Positions 1 to 5,967 are shown, numbered from the stretch's first letter. The stretch is 17,463 bases of DNA from Candidatus Wolfebacteria bacterium GW2011_GWE2_44_13 (GCA_001000675.1 LCHW01000005.1:1-17463), one strand, 5' to 3'. Notes: generated from the letters alone by a model not told the origin. Translations and numbers: made by a program.

Positions 1-3
1 TTT

Positions 4-1436
4 CTATAATGAGGGTTTGATCCTGGCCCAGGATGAACGCTGGCGGCGTGGATAAGGCATGCAAGTCGAACGAACCCTTCGGGGTTAGTGGCGAACGAGT
101 TAGTAACGCCTTGGTACTTACCGTATAGTCAGGAATAACTAGCCGAAAGGTTGGCTAATACTTGATAGTCTCGCAAGAGTAAAGGAGCAATTCGCTATAC
201 GATAGGCCTAGGTCCTATCAGCTTGTTGGTGAGGTAATAGCTCACCAAGGCTACGACGGGTAGGGGGAGTGAGAGCTTGACCCCCAACGACGGCACTGAG
301 ACACGGGCCGTACACCTACGGGTGGCAGCAGTCGAGAATATTCCACAATGGACGAAAGTCTGATGGAGCGACGCCGCGTGCAGGAAGAAGGCCTTCGGGT
401 CGTAAACTGCTTTTCTAGGAGAAAAAGTCTAGCCTACTGTGCTCGCTAACTTCGGTTAGTGGGTGCAATAGGCTAGATTGATGGTACCTTAGGAATAAGG
501 GGTTGCTAACTTCGTGCCAGCAGCAGCGGTAATACGAAGACCCCGAGCGTTATCCGGATTTATTGGGCGTAAAGAGAGAGCAGGAGGTTTGGTGCGTCTG
601 TTGTTAAATCCCACCGCTCAACGGTGGAACTGCAATGGATACGATCAAACTAGAGGATACTAGAGGTTACTGGAACACACGGTGTAGGGGTGAAATCCGT
701 TGATATCGTGTGGAACACCAAAGGCGAAGGCATGTAACTGGAGTATTCCTGACTCTGAGTCTCGAAAGCGTGGGGAGCAAAAAGGATTAGATACCCTTGT
801 AGTCCACGCCGTAAATGATGTCTACTAGCTATCGGAAGTATCGACCCTTTCGGTGGCGAAGCTAACGCGTTAAGTAGACCGCCTGGGAAGTACGAGCGCA
901 AGCTTAAAACTCAAAGGAATAGACGGGGACTCGCACAAGCGGTGGATCATGTGGTTTAATTCGATGGTACACGAGGAACCTTACCAGGGCTTGTAAGATT
1001 TATCTTTAGCAATAGGACAGGTGCTGCACGGTCGTCGTCAGCTCGTGGCGTGAGCTGTTCCCTTAAGTGGGGTAACGAGCGCAACCCTCGTTCTGTGTTA
1101 CAAGTGTCACAGAAGACTGTCCGCTTTAAGCGGAAGGAAGGTGGGGATGACGTCAGATCAGCGTGGCCCTTTGATGCCCTGGGCTACACACATGATACAA
1201 TGGTCAAGACAATTGAGGGCTGAAACTCGCCCTCATGAAGTTGGAATCGCTAGTAATCGTGAATCAGCCATGTCACGGTGAATACGTTCTCGAGTCCTGT
1301 ACTCACCGCCCGTCACACCAAGGGAGCTGGTAGCGGATAGAGTCTCACCTAGCGTGGGATGAGTTCGAGATCAGTGACAGGGGTGAAGTCGTAACAAGGC
1401 ACGCGTAGCGGAAGCTGTGCGTAGATTAATTAAATA
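4..1436 (+). rRNA. rrs: 16S ribosomal RNA, CPR/Parcubacteria-like, short
   Basis: Small-subunit rRNA of the 30S ribosome. Conserved blocks are visible in order: GGTTTGATCCTGG near 14, the 530 loop GTGCCAGCAGCAGCGGTAA near 515, ATTAGATACCC near 787, AAACTCAAAGGAATAGACGG near 907, and the decoding-site block CACCGCCCGTCACACC near 1305. Helix 45 is intact (GCGUAGC 1403-1409, GGAA loop 1410-1413, GCUGUGC 1414-1420). Aligned by eye to E. coli, the gene is about 100 nt shorter: helix 41 is nearly absent (around 1204-1219) and the V6 region is about 27 nt shorter. The ends were placed by alignment to E. coli positions, so they are approximate. The 3' tail after helix 45 lacks the usual CCUCC anti-SD. 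No 23S, 5S or tRNA gene follows, so the gene is unlinked from the rest of an rRNA operon in this window. Primer-site mismatches suggest a CPR origin. Confidence 0.97.
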
Positions 1437-1524
1437 TTTTTAGAGTCGGTTTTAAAGTCGTAACAAGGCACGCGTAGCGGAAGCTGTGCGTAGATTAATT
1501 AAATATTTTTAGAGTCGGTTTTAA
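1386..1524 (+). repeat. Tandem duplication of the 16S 3' end (69-nt period, two copies)
   Basis: The 70 nt at 1386-1455 recur exactly at 1455-1524, a period of 69 nt with no mismatch. The unit holds the last ~50 nt of the 16S gene (from AAGTCGTAACAAGG through helix 45 and the AU-rich tail) plus about 20 nt downstream. Both copies lack CCTCC. It is either a true tandem duplication or an uncollapsed contig-end overlap from assembly; an exact repeat of about 70 nt is a common size for the latter. Confidence 0.95.
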
Positions 1525-1583
1525 TGGTGTTGGTCGTGGAGCCATAAGTCACGATCCTTTGGGCGACTAAAAAAGTTCTGGAT

Positions 1584-1731
1584 GTTTACCCCGTGGAAAA
1601 TTATCTATTTTCTTTACGGGGGACAAATGTTTCGGTTTATAGGCAGTATTAAAAAACAGATGAGTGGTCATCTGTTTTTTAATTCGTGCGTATTGTTTGC
1701 CCCGTGGAAGGCAGTAGCCTTCTTTACGGGG
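1584..1731. repeat. Two copies of a CCCCGT...ACGGGG hairpin
   Basis: Copy 1 (1584-1621) and copy 2 (1695-1731) share GTTT, CCCCGTGGAA, a variable centre of about 11 nt, and TTCTTTACGGGG. Each can fold with a CCCCGT/ACGGGG stem; copy 2 has an extra inner stem GAAGG/CCTTC. They flank the terminator at 1651-1680. Function unknown; a local duplication or a small mobile-repeat family would explain them. Confidence 0.6.
1651..1680. terminator. Bidirectional Rho-independent terminator
   Basis: A perfect 13-bp stem (AAAAAACAGATGA 1651-1663, loop GTGG, TCATCTGTTTTTT 1668-1680) carries a U-run on either strand. It is the first good intrinsic terminator after the 16S gene and probably ends rRNA transcription. 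Confidence 0.8.
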
Positions 1732-1733
1732 CC

Positions 1734-1753
1734 ATTCCCGCGAAGGCGGGAAT
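1734..1753. repeat. REP/dRS3-like palindrome (ATTCCCGC-GAAG-GCGGGAAT)
   Basis: 8-bp arms 1734-1741 and 1746-1753 around GAAG, followed by CCA. This is the same layout as the cluster at 2290-2513 and resembles the dRS3 repeat of Neisseria (ATTCCC, eight variable bases, GGGAAT). Confidence 0.8.
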
Positions 1754-1765
1754 CCACTCCAATAA

Positions 1766-1802
1766 TAAAAAAATGAGCGGTTCGTCAGCTGACGAACCGC
1801 TC
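1766..1802 (-). terminator. Rho-independent terminator of the small secreted-protein gene
   Basis: A perfect 28-bp palindrome (GAGCGGTTCGTCAG 1775-1788 with its complement 1789-1802) is followed on the - strand by a run of seven T (complement of 1767-1773). It lies 20 nt past the stop codon of the gene at 1822-2139, which it evidently serves. Confidence 0.85.
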
Positions 1803-1821
1803 GGGGAACAGGGGAACGGGG

Positions 1822-2139
1822 TCACTTCTCCTCGTAAAGGATGGTGACGGTGGAAAAGCCCGAAACATAACCGTTATAGCCGTCGATATGGGCGACGTAG
1901 TTTCCGGCTATATGGTGACTGATGACGCGAACCCGTTTCTGATTCGTGTCCAACCACTTGTTTGCTTTTGTGGTGGCAGACTCTTCTGAAGTGCTCATTG
2001 CCAACGCCACCTCTCCGGTTTGTGGGCGCTTCTTCAATGAGACCGAGTCGCCCTGGAATCTTACAATCTTTACTCCTTGCGCAAATGAGGGGGAAACGAG
2101 GGAGGCGACGACGAGTAGTGCAACGACAATGCTTTTCAT
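1822..2139 (-). CDS. Small secreted protein of unknown function
   Basis: 105 residues; family not recognised. Residues 1-21 form a classic signal peptide (MKS, a hydrophobic stretch IVVALLVVASLV, then SPSFAQ), so the mature protein of about 84 residues should be exported. The mature part is polar and has no cysteine; it contains several aromatic residues towards the end (HIDGYNGYVSGF). The ATG at 2139 was chosen over the upstream one at 2190 because it starts the signal peptide and has an AGGAG SD seven nt before it. The gene has its own consensus promoter, a leader of about 65 nt, an SD and a strong terminator, and is about 52% GC, richer than the pilus genes. That profile, in a genome whose 16S lacks an anti-SD, suggests a different origin. 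The protein is probably real; its role is unknown. Confidence 0.75.
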   Translation of the reverse strand: MKSIVVALLVVASLVSPSFAQGVKIVRFQGDSVSLKKRPQTGEVALAMSTSEESATTKANKWLDTNQKRVRVISHHIAGNYVAHIDGYNGYVSGFSTVTILYEEK

Positions 2140-2145
2140 GGTGTT

Positions 2146-2151
2146 TCTCCT
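2146..2151 (-). promoter_or_regulatory. Shine-Dalgarno site of the secreted-protein gene
   Basis: On the - strand AGGAG lies about 7 nt before the ATG at 2139 (read ACAGGAGAAACACC then ATG). This supports the shorter start and is one of only two clear SD sites in the window. Confidence 0.75.
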
Positions 2152-2210
2152 GTGTTGGGGGATATGAGGCCCGAAGGCGTTTATGAACAAGCTAATTAAC
2201 CTATAAATTT

Positions 2211-2240
2211 ATTATACAACACATTGTATATATTTGTCAA
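2211..2240 (-). promoter_or_regulatory. Consensus sigma-70-type promoter (TTGACA, 18 nt, TATAAT)
   Basis: TTGACA (complement of 2235-2240) and TATAAT (complement of 2211-2216) are separated by 18 nt. Both hexamers match the consensus fully. It points at the gene at 1822-2139 and gives a leader of about 65 nt. Confidence 0.8.
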
Positions 2241-2289
2241 TAGCACTAGGTAATGTGCAAGGACATATGGCGGTTTTAGTATTCGTGTC

Positions 2290-2513
2290 ATTCCGGCGGC
2301 CTGCTTCGTTGTTGAATAAATACTTCGCAGGCATTTCGGCTCGTTGCACGCTCGTTTATTCGCTAGCAACGCCAAGTCAAGGCCGGAATCCAGTATCCCA
2401 TGCTTCATACTCTGGATCCCGTGTCGTGGCACGGGATGACAATGATTTTCGTGCATGTCATACCGGCGAAGGCCGGTATCCATTATCGAATAGATTCCCG
2501 CCTCCGCGGGAAT
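2290..2513. repeat. Cluster of four REP/dRS3-like palindromes in alternating orientation
   Basis: Four elements share the frame GTCAT-stem-ATCCA with 8-bp stems: ATTCCGGC/GCCGGAAT (2290-2297 and 2382-2389), ATCCCGTG/CACGGGAT (2416-2423 and 2430-2437), ATACCGGC/GCCGGTAT (2460-2467 and 2472-2479) and ATTCCCGC/GCGGGAAT (2494-2501 and 2506-2513). Stem sequence differs between elements while pairing is kept. The flanking GTC and CCA show that orientation alternates, as in bacterial BIME arrays. The first element is expanded: 84 nt inside hold two further hairpins, GCCTGC 2299-2304 with GCAGGC 2327-2332, and CGTTGC 2342-2347 with GCAACG 2366-2371. Confidence 0.85.
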
Positions 2514-2600
2514 GACAGAGGAGCGTATTCTATGTCTGCGAGCCTGTGAAAATGGCGGGTAAAATGGACATTCTGTTGCATTTCCGAATTCCCCGAGCAT

Positions 2601-2722
2601 CCGTAAAAATGGCGGAGAAAATAGGCGATAAAAATTTCCTCAAAAACTGGGTTGTTTGAGCGGCGAACAGGAGCGAGTTCACAGTTTTGTTAGAAATTTT
2701 AGAGCCTATTCCGTCATTTTCG
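2601..2722. repeat. Long imperfect inverted repeat (possible structured RNA or decayed element)
   Basis: The left arm 2601-2649 and the reverse complement of 2680-2722 align over nearly their full length with a few gaps and mismatches (shared blocks include ATAGGC, AAAATTTC and CAAAACT). The loop is about 30 nt. It could be a structured RNA, a small non-autonomous element or a remnant of one. No ORF or known RNA family was recognised. Confidence 0.5.
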
Positions 2723-2780
2723 GCGCTCGAAGTTTTTGACGTACTTTTTTGAAAAAGTACGGAAAGCTAAGGCATGCCAG

Positions 2781-2808
2781 TTGTTGGTTACTAAAAATAT
2801 GCTATACT
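2781..2808 (+). promoter_or_regulatory. Extended -10 promoter of the response regulator
   Basis: TGC-TATACT (TATACT at 2803-2808) with a possible -35 TTGTTG at 2781-2786, 16 nt apart. Predicted start near 2815, giving a leader of about 19 nt to the ATG at 2834 with no SD in it. Confidence 0.6.
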
Positions 2809-2833
2809 CTACTAATAGATAGAATCTACCGAT

Positions 2834-3250
2834 ATGCAAAAGATCTTACTTGTTGAAGACGATCCGTTTTTGTCTTCACTATTGAAAAACAGGCTTAAAA
2901 AAGAAGGCTTTGAAGTTGTCTATGCCCGCGATGGGGAAGAGGCTATCACCGCACTCCGCACAATACCAGTTCAACTGGTTCTTTTGGACGTCATACTCCC
3001 GAAGCGCTCAGGCTTTGAAGTTATGGAGGAAATACGAACCGATATGCAAGTAAAATTGCAAAACGCAAACCTCCCAATTATTGTTATATCAAACCTTGGA
3101 CAGCCCGAAGACATGGAAAGAGGGAAAGCGCTGGGAGCGATTGAATATTTTGTAAAAGCAAAAACATCCATCGATGATTTAGTAGGGCGCGTAAAAGATT
3201 TTATAACAGCGATTGCGCCGGAAACACCAATAACTCCGCCTACTATATAA
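2834..3250 (+). CDS. Single-domain response regulator (CheY-like receiver)
   Basis: 138 residues, almost all one receiver domain (residues 3-126) with a short proline/threonine-rich tail. The expected residues are present: acidic pair D9/D10 after the first beta strand (KILLVEDD), phospho-acceptor D52 in LVLLDVILP, a serine at 86 (VVIS-type strand end) and the conserved lysine K108 in YFVKAK. There is no output domain, so it should act by binding a partner once phosphorylated. It sits just upstream of the pilus genes on the same strand but has its own promoter and a strong terminator, so it is a separate transcript; a role in pilus control is possible by position only. No SD precedes the ATG. 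The cognate kinase is not identifiable here. Confidence 0.93.
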   Translation: MQKILLVEDDPFLSSLLKNRLKKEGFEVVYARDGEEAITALRTIPVQLVLLDVILPKRSGFEVMEEIRTDMQVKLQNANLPIIVISNLGQPEDMERGKALGAIEYFVKAKTSIDDLVGRVKDFITAIAPETPITPPTI

Positions 3251-3253
3251 GAA

Positions 3254-3291
3254 GCAATAACAAATCCGCCGTACGGCGGATTTGTTATTGC
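3254..3291. terminator. Terminator after the response regulator (38-bp perfect palindrome)
   Basis: Arms 3254-3272 and 3273-3291 are perfectly complementary (19 bp), with a GC-rich core CCGCCG/CGGCGG flanked by AT-rich ends. It lies 3 nt past the stop codon. The U-run is interrupted (TTTGTTATT), but the position and stability fit a terminator. Confidence 0.75.
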
Positions 3292-3295
3292 AGGA

Positions 3296-3325
3296 CTTAC
3301 ATTGAATTCAGAAATACTGTATAAT
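3296..3325 (+). promoter_or_regulatory. Probable pilin promoter with a long leader
   Basis: TATAAT at 3320-3325 with a weak -35 CTTACA at 3296-3301 (18 nt). If used, the leader to the pilin ATG is about 126 nt. A second TATAAT lies at 3427-3432 and would give a leader of about 20 nt, closer to the pattern of the other genes. The sequence does not decide between them. Confidence 0.5.
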
Positions 3326-3457
3326 TAAGCAACTCAAGAAAAGGTCGGATACGCTAGAAGAAAAGCGTACAAATTGATTTTGAATGAAACACGAAACGCA
3401 TCATACGATGCAATGAAATATAAAAATATAATTAGTAAAATACAAAAATAATTTAGT

Positions 3458-4021
3458 ATGACTAAAACACAACAAAAAGGTTTTACATTGCTTGAACTCT
3501 TGATCGTTATTGCGATCTTGGCAGTGCTCGCAACAGTTGCAGTGCTCGTTATTAATCCAGTTGAATATCTCCGACAGGCACGCGACTCGCAGCGTATCGG
3601 TGACCTCGGCGCAGTAAAAGGGGCTATTGATTTGTATCTTACAACGGCTACATCAACCGATCTAACAGTCGGAGTTACAGGGAATGCGGCTCGATGTATG
3701 GTTGGGGTTGCATCGCCATTTGCGATGAATGCGGGTGTGTGTGTCCAAAACACAACGCGTTTAACCGATGGAACAGGATGGGTGTTGGTAAATCTAGGCC
3801 TTACAACTGCAGGCTCTCCGCTTACGACGCTTCCAGTAGACCCTACGAACAGTGCAACATACTTTTATGCATATGCTGCAAATGAAACAGCAAATACATA
3901 TGAGCTGAATGCAAAGCTAGAAAGTGCTAAGTTTATGACAGACCAAGATATTGATGGAACAGATGGTGGAAACCAGGCAGCATGGTATGAGATAGGAAAT
4001 GAACCTGGATTAGATCTCTAA
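3458..4021 (+). CDS. Type IV major pilin-like prepilin
   Basis: 187 residues. It has a class III (prepilin peptidase) signal: short basic leader MTKTQQKG, cleavage expected after G8, then FTLLELLIVIAILAVLATVA with the conserved glutamate E13 at +5 of the mature protein. The hydrophobic helix (9-32) runs into an alpha-helical stretch (VEYLRQARDSQRIGDLGAVKGAIDLYL), then a globular head with two cysteines (C65, C76) that could form a disulphide. It is followed by its own strong terminator, so it is expressed apart from pilB, as expected for an abundant major subunit. It could instead be a minor pilin; the position first in the locus and the separate transcript favour the major one. No SD upstream. 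Confidence 0.9.
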   Translation: MTKTQQKGFTLLELLIVIAILAVLATVAVLVINPVEYLRQARDSQRIGDLGAVKGAIDLYLTTATSTDLTVGVTGNAARCMVGVASPFAMNAGVCVQNTTRLTDGTGWVLVNLGLTTAGSPLTTLPVDPTNSATYFYAYAANETANTYELNAKLESAKFMTDQDIDGTDGGNQAAWYEIGNEPGLDL

Positions 4022-4023
4022 TT

Positions 4024-4058
4024 AAAAAATACTCCGCACTCGTGCGGAGTATTTTTTT
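4024..4058 (+). terminator. Rho-independent terminator after the pilin gene
   Basis: A 15-bp stem (AAAAAATACTCCGCA 4024-4038, loop CTCG, TGCGGAGTATTTTTT 4043-4057) followed by a T-run. It separates the pilin transcript from pilB and could also work in the reverse direction. Confidence 0.92.
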
Positions 4059-4086
4059 TGGAGCAAATATCGATTTCTGTTATACT
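4058..4086 (+). promoter_or_regulatory. Extended -10 promoter of pilB, nearly leaderless
   Basis: TTGGAG (4058-4063), 17 nt, then TGT-TATACT with TATACT at 4081-4086. The ATG starts at 4098, only 11 nt after the -10, so the transcript would have a leader of about five nt or none. Confidence 0.7.
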
Positions 4087-4097
4087 AATACAGATAT

Positions 4098-5801
4098 ATG
4101 CAGATTCCAGTGCAAAAATTAAAAGAGATGATCGTGAACGAGGGGCTTATTACTCCCGAAGCATTTGATTCTATTGCGCAAGAAGCGCAACGATTGAATC
4201 AACGAGTAGACGACATTCTTGTATCCCGTGGGATTATCTCGACGGATTATTTTTATACATTACTATCGCGATATGTAGGTATCGAATTGGTGAATCTATC
4301 AACGGTACCAATCGATGAAGAGGTGTTGGCATCGTTGTCGCTCGATCTCGCTCGACAAAAAGGAGTCATTGCATTCAAGAAAGAAGCAGATGGTTCGATA
4401 GACGTTGCAATGGAAGATCCAAGTGATTTAAAGACGATTGAATTTTTAGAGCGTCATTTAAAAGTGCGCGTAAAACCATTTTTGGCAAAGCCAGGAGATT
4501 TGGAAAAGGGGTTTGCAATTTATAATCGTGCGCTCTCGCAGGATTTTAAACACACAATTGAGGAAAACATTAAAAAGAGTCTTGAGGTAAAAGGGGACAA
4601 GATAGAAGACGTAGCAGCTGCGTTACCGATTGTTGCAATCGTTGATAACTTTTTGTCGTACGCTATCTCAGCGCACGCATCCGATATTCATATTGAGATG
4701 CTTGAGTCTTCTGTTTTGGTTCGTTTCCGCATTGATGGTATCTTGCATGAAATCTCGCGCATTCCAAAAGAAGTTGAATTGCCCGTTGTTGCACGTATTA
4801 AGCTGCTCGCGGGACTGAAAATCGATGAACACTATAAACCACAAGACGGTCGCATGCGTCATCGAGCGGGGGACGAGATAACCGACGTGCGTGTTTCTAT
4901 TATGCCGACGCTGTATGGAGAGAAGATTGTTATGCGTTTATTGTCGGCCGGGCAAAAACCGTTGGCACTCGAAGAAATCGGAATGCTCGAGGATATGGTA
5001 AAGATTGTCGAAGAAGCATTAAAAAAGAGCTTTGGTATGTTAGTTGTATGTGGACCAACAGGTTCTGGTAAAACGACAACACTCTATTCCGTATTGAGCA
5101 TGCTCAACAAGCCGGAAGTGAACATGGTAACGATTGAAGACCCAATCGAATACCATATTCAATACGTTAATCAAACACAGATTAATGCTGTTGCAGGAGT
5201 AACCTTTGCAAGTGCGTTGCGCGCATTCTTGCGACAAGACCCGAACATCATTCTCGTTGGAGAAATCCGCGACGAAGAAACCGCAGAAATTTCAGTACAT
5301 GCCGCATTGACCGGACATATTTTGCTTTCTTCATTGCACACAAATGATGCTTCTACTGCAATTCCGCGATTGATCGATATGCACGTACCACCATTTTTGA
5401 TTGCAGCGGTATTAAACCTTATTATTGCGCAACGTTTGGTTCGTAAGACATGTGTAAGCTGTATTGAATCGTTTGTACCTACGCCGGACATTATAGAGGT
5501 CCTGCAGCATACGCATGCAGAAATGGGGCAAACCGATTATGTTGCACCTAAGTCGCTGTATCGCGGACGGGGTTGCCCGGTTTGTAATTTTACGGGCTAC
5601 AAGGGCCGTATGGGTATCTTTGAGGTATTGGAAATCGACAACGAAGTACGCACGCTTATAAGCGGACATGATTTTTCTTTGGATGCATTAGTAGCGCTTG
5701 CACGAAAAAAGGGGATGGTTACGATGCTTGAAGATGGAGTGCGAAAAGCTGAACTTGGATTAACGACGATGGAGGAAGTGCTCAGAGTTATTCGGGAATA
5801 A
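4098..5801 (+). CDS. pilB: Type IV pilus assembly ATPase PilB
   Basis: 567 residues, normal PilB/GspE length. This is the cytoplasmic hexameric ATPase that powers pilin addition. An N-terminal MshEN/GspE-II-like region spans about 1-140. The ATPase core follows: DIHIE (196-200, Asp box), Walker A GPTGSGKTT (319-327), IEDPIEY (346-352), Walker B IILVGEIRD with E389, and the His box from H407 to HTND at 414. A four-cysteine zinc site, CVSC (452-455) and CPVC (493-496), is typical of PilB/GspE and absent from the retraction ATPase PilT. The start at 4098 is the only ATG consistent with the promoter, and there is no SD. It lies directly upstream of pilC with a structured 195-nt gap. No PilT gene is in the window. 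Confidence 0.97.
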   Translation: MQIPVQKLKEMIVNEGLITPEAFDSIAQEAQRLNQRVDDILVSRGIISTDYFYTLLSRYVGIELVNLSTVPIDEEVLASLSLDLARQKGVIAFKKEADGSIDVAMEDPSDLKTIEFLERHLKVRVKPFLAKPGDLEKGFAIYNRALSQDFKHTIEENIKKSLEVKGDKIEDVAAALPIVAIVDNFLSYAISAHASDIHIEMLESSVLVRFRIDGILHEISRIPKEVELPVVARIKLLAGLKIDEHYKPQDGRMRHRAGDEITDVRVSIMPTLYGEKIVMRLLSAGQKPLALEEIGMLEDMVKIVEEALKKSFGMLVVCGPTGSGKTTTLYSVLSMLNKPEVNMVTIEDPIEYHIQYVNQTQINAVAGVTFASALRAFLRQDPNIILVGEIRDEETAEISVHAALTGHILLSSLHTNDASTAIPRLIDMHVPPFLIAAVLNLIIAQRLVRKTCVSCIESFVPTPDIIEVLQHTHAEMGQTDYVAPKSLYRGRGCPVCNFTGYKGRMGIFEVLEIDNEVRTLISGHDFSLDALVALARKKGMVTMLEDGVRKAELGLTTMEEVLRVIRE

Positions 5802-5814
5802 CGATGACATAGGA

Positions 5815-5836
5815 GCCTCGCCTAAAAAGGCGAGGC
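5815..5836 (+). terminator. GC-rich hairpin after pilB
   Basis: 8-bp stem GCCTCGCC (5815-5822) and GGCGAGGC (5829-5836) with loop TAAAAA, 13 nt past the pilB stop. It lacks a T-run, so it may stabilise the transcript end rather than terminate. Confidence 0.5.
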
Positions 5837-5854
5837 GAATGTATATTATCAGGT

Positions 5855-5952
5855 ACCCCGCCCTCTATGCTTTTAGAGATAAGGAATATGCGTATCAACG
5901 CATTTTTTGGTATACTTACTATAATAAAAGCGATGAGCTTAGAGGGCGGGGT
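5855..5952. repeat. 13-bp inverted repeat enclosing a promoter and terminator
   Basis: ACCCCGCCCTCTA at 5855-5867 and its exact reverse complement at 5940-5952 flank a 72-nt AT-rich core. The core contains the hairpin terminator at 5888-5908 and a rightward extended -10 at 5911-5916. The arms are GC-rich in an AT-rich gap. The layout matches small invertible promoter segments, but a looped operator or long stem in RNA is also possible. No invertase gene is seen nearby. Confidence 0.75.
5888..5908 (+). terminator. Short Rho-independent terminator between pilB and pilC
   Basis: 6-bp stem ATGCGT (5888-5893) and ACGCAT (5898-5903), loop ATCA, followed by TTTTTT ending at 5908. It lies inside the inverted-repeat segment and just before the -10 element at 5911. 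Confidence 0.65.
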
Positions 5953-5967
5953 GCTCAATGATATAAT
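5911..5967 (+). promoter_or_regulatory. pilC: Two extended -10 promoter elements upstream of pilC
   Basis: TGG-TATACT (TATACT 5911-5916) lies inside the inverted-repeat segment; TGA-TATAAT (TATAAT 5962-5967) lies outside it, giving a leader of about 20 nt to the pilC ATG at 5997. No convincing -35 for either; extended -10 promoters often lack one. Confidence 0.6.

Larger units (their letters stand above)
1525..1821. other. Intergenic region after 16S: hairpins and repeats, no convincing gene
   Basis: Just after the duplicated rRNA tail there is a possible nested stem (AGTCG 1513-1517 with CGACT 1564-1568; TCGTG 1534-1538 with CACGA 1550-1554) that could belong to the pre-16S trailer. It is followed by a pair of similar hairpins, a bidirectional terminator, one REP-like palindrome and the terminator of the - strand gene. 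The open frame at 1582-1776 spans these hairpins and shows no protein-like character. Confidence 0.6.
2241..2833. other. Gene-poor region: palindrome cluster, long inverted repeat, response-regulator promoter
   Basis: No convincing gene. Open frames at 2196-2600 (-) and 2234-2515 (+) run through the palindromes and encode motifs such as VIPAEAGI and CHTGEGRYP that are the usual false translations of such repeats. The region holds the REP-like cluster at 2290-2513, a 120-nt imperfect inverted repeat at 2601-2722, a 9-bp hairpin at 2741-2760 (GTACTTTTT/AAAAAGTAC) and the promoter at 2781-2808. Confidence 0.7.

Noticed and set aside
650..901. Open frame on the - strand inside the 16S gene
   Set aside because: It lies wholly within conserved 16S sequence and has no protein-like character.
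1..1436. Intron or insertion in the 16S gene, as seen in other CPR
   Set aside because: All conserved blocks are in order with no extra sequence; the gene is shorter than usual, not longer.
1582..1776. 64-codon + strand frame after 16S
   Set aside because: It runs through two hairpin repeats, a terminator and a REP-like palindrome; no start signal or domain.
2140..2190. Upstream ATG at 2190 for the secreted-protein gene
   Set aside because: It would put 17 polar residues before the signal peptide and ignore the SD before 2139.
2290..2513. Possible CRISPR array
   Set aside because: The repeats are palindromes in alternating orientation with irregular spacing and differing stem sequence; no cas genes.
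2196..2600. Frames on both strands over the palindrome cluster
   Set aside because: They encode VIPAEAGI and CHTGEGRYP, the standard false translations of REP/dRS3 repeats.
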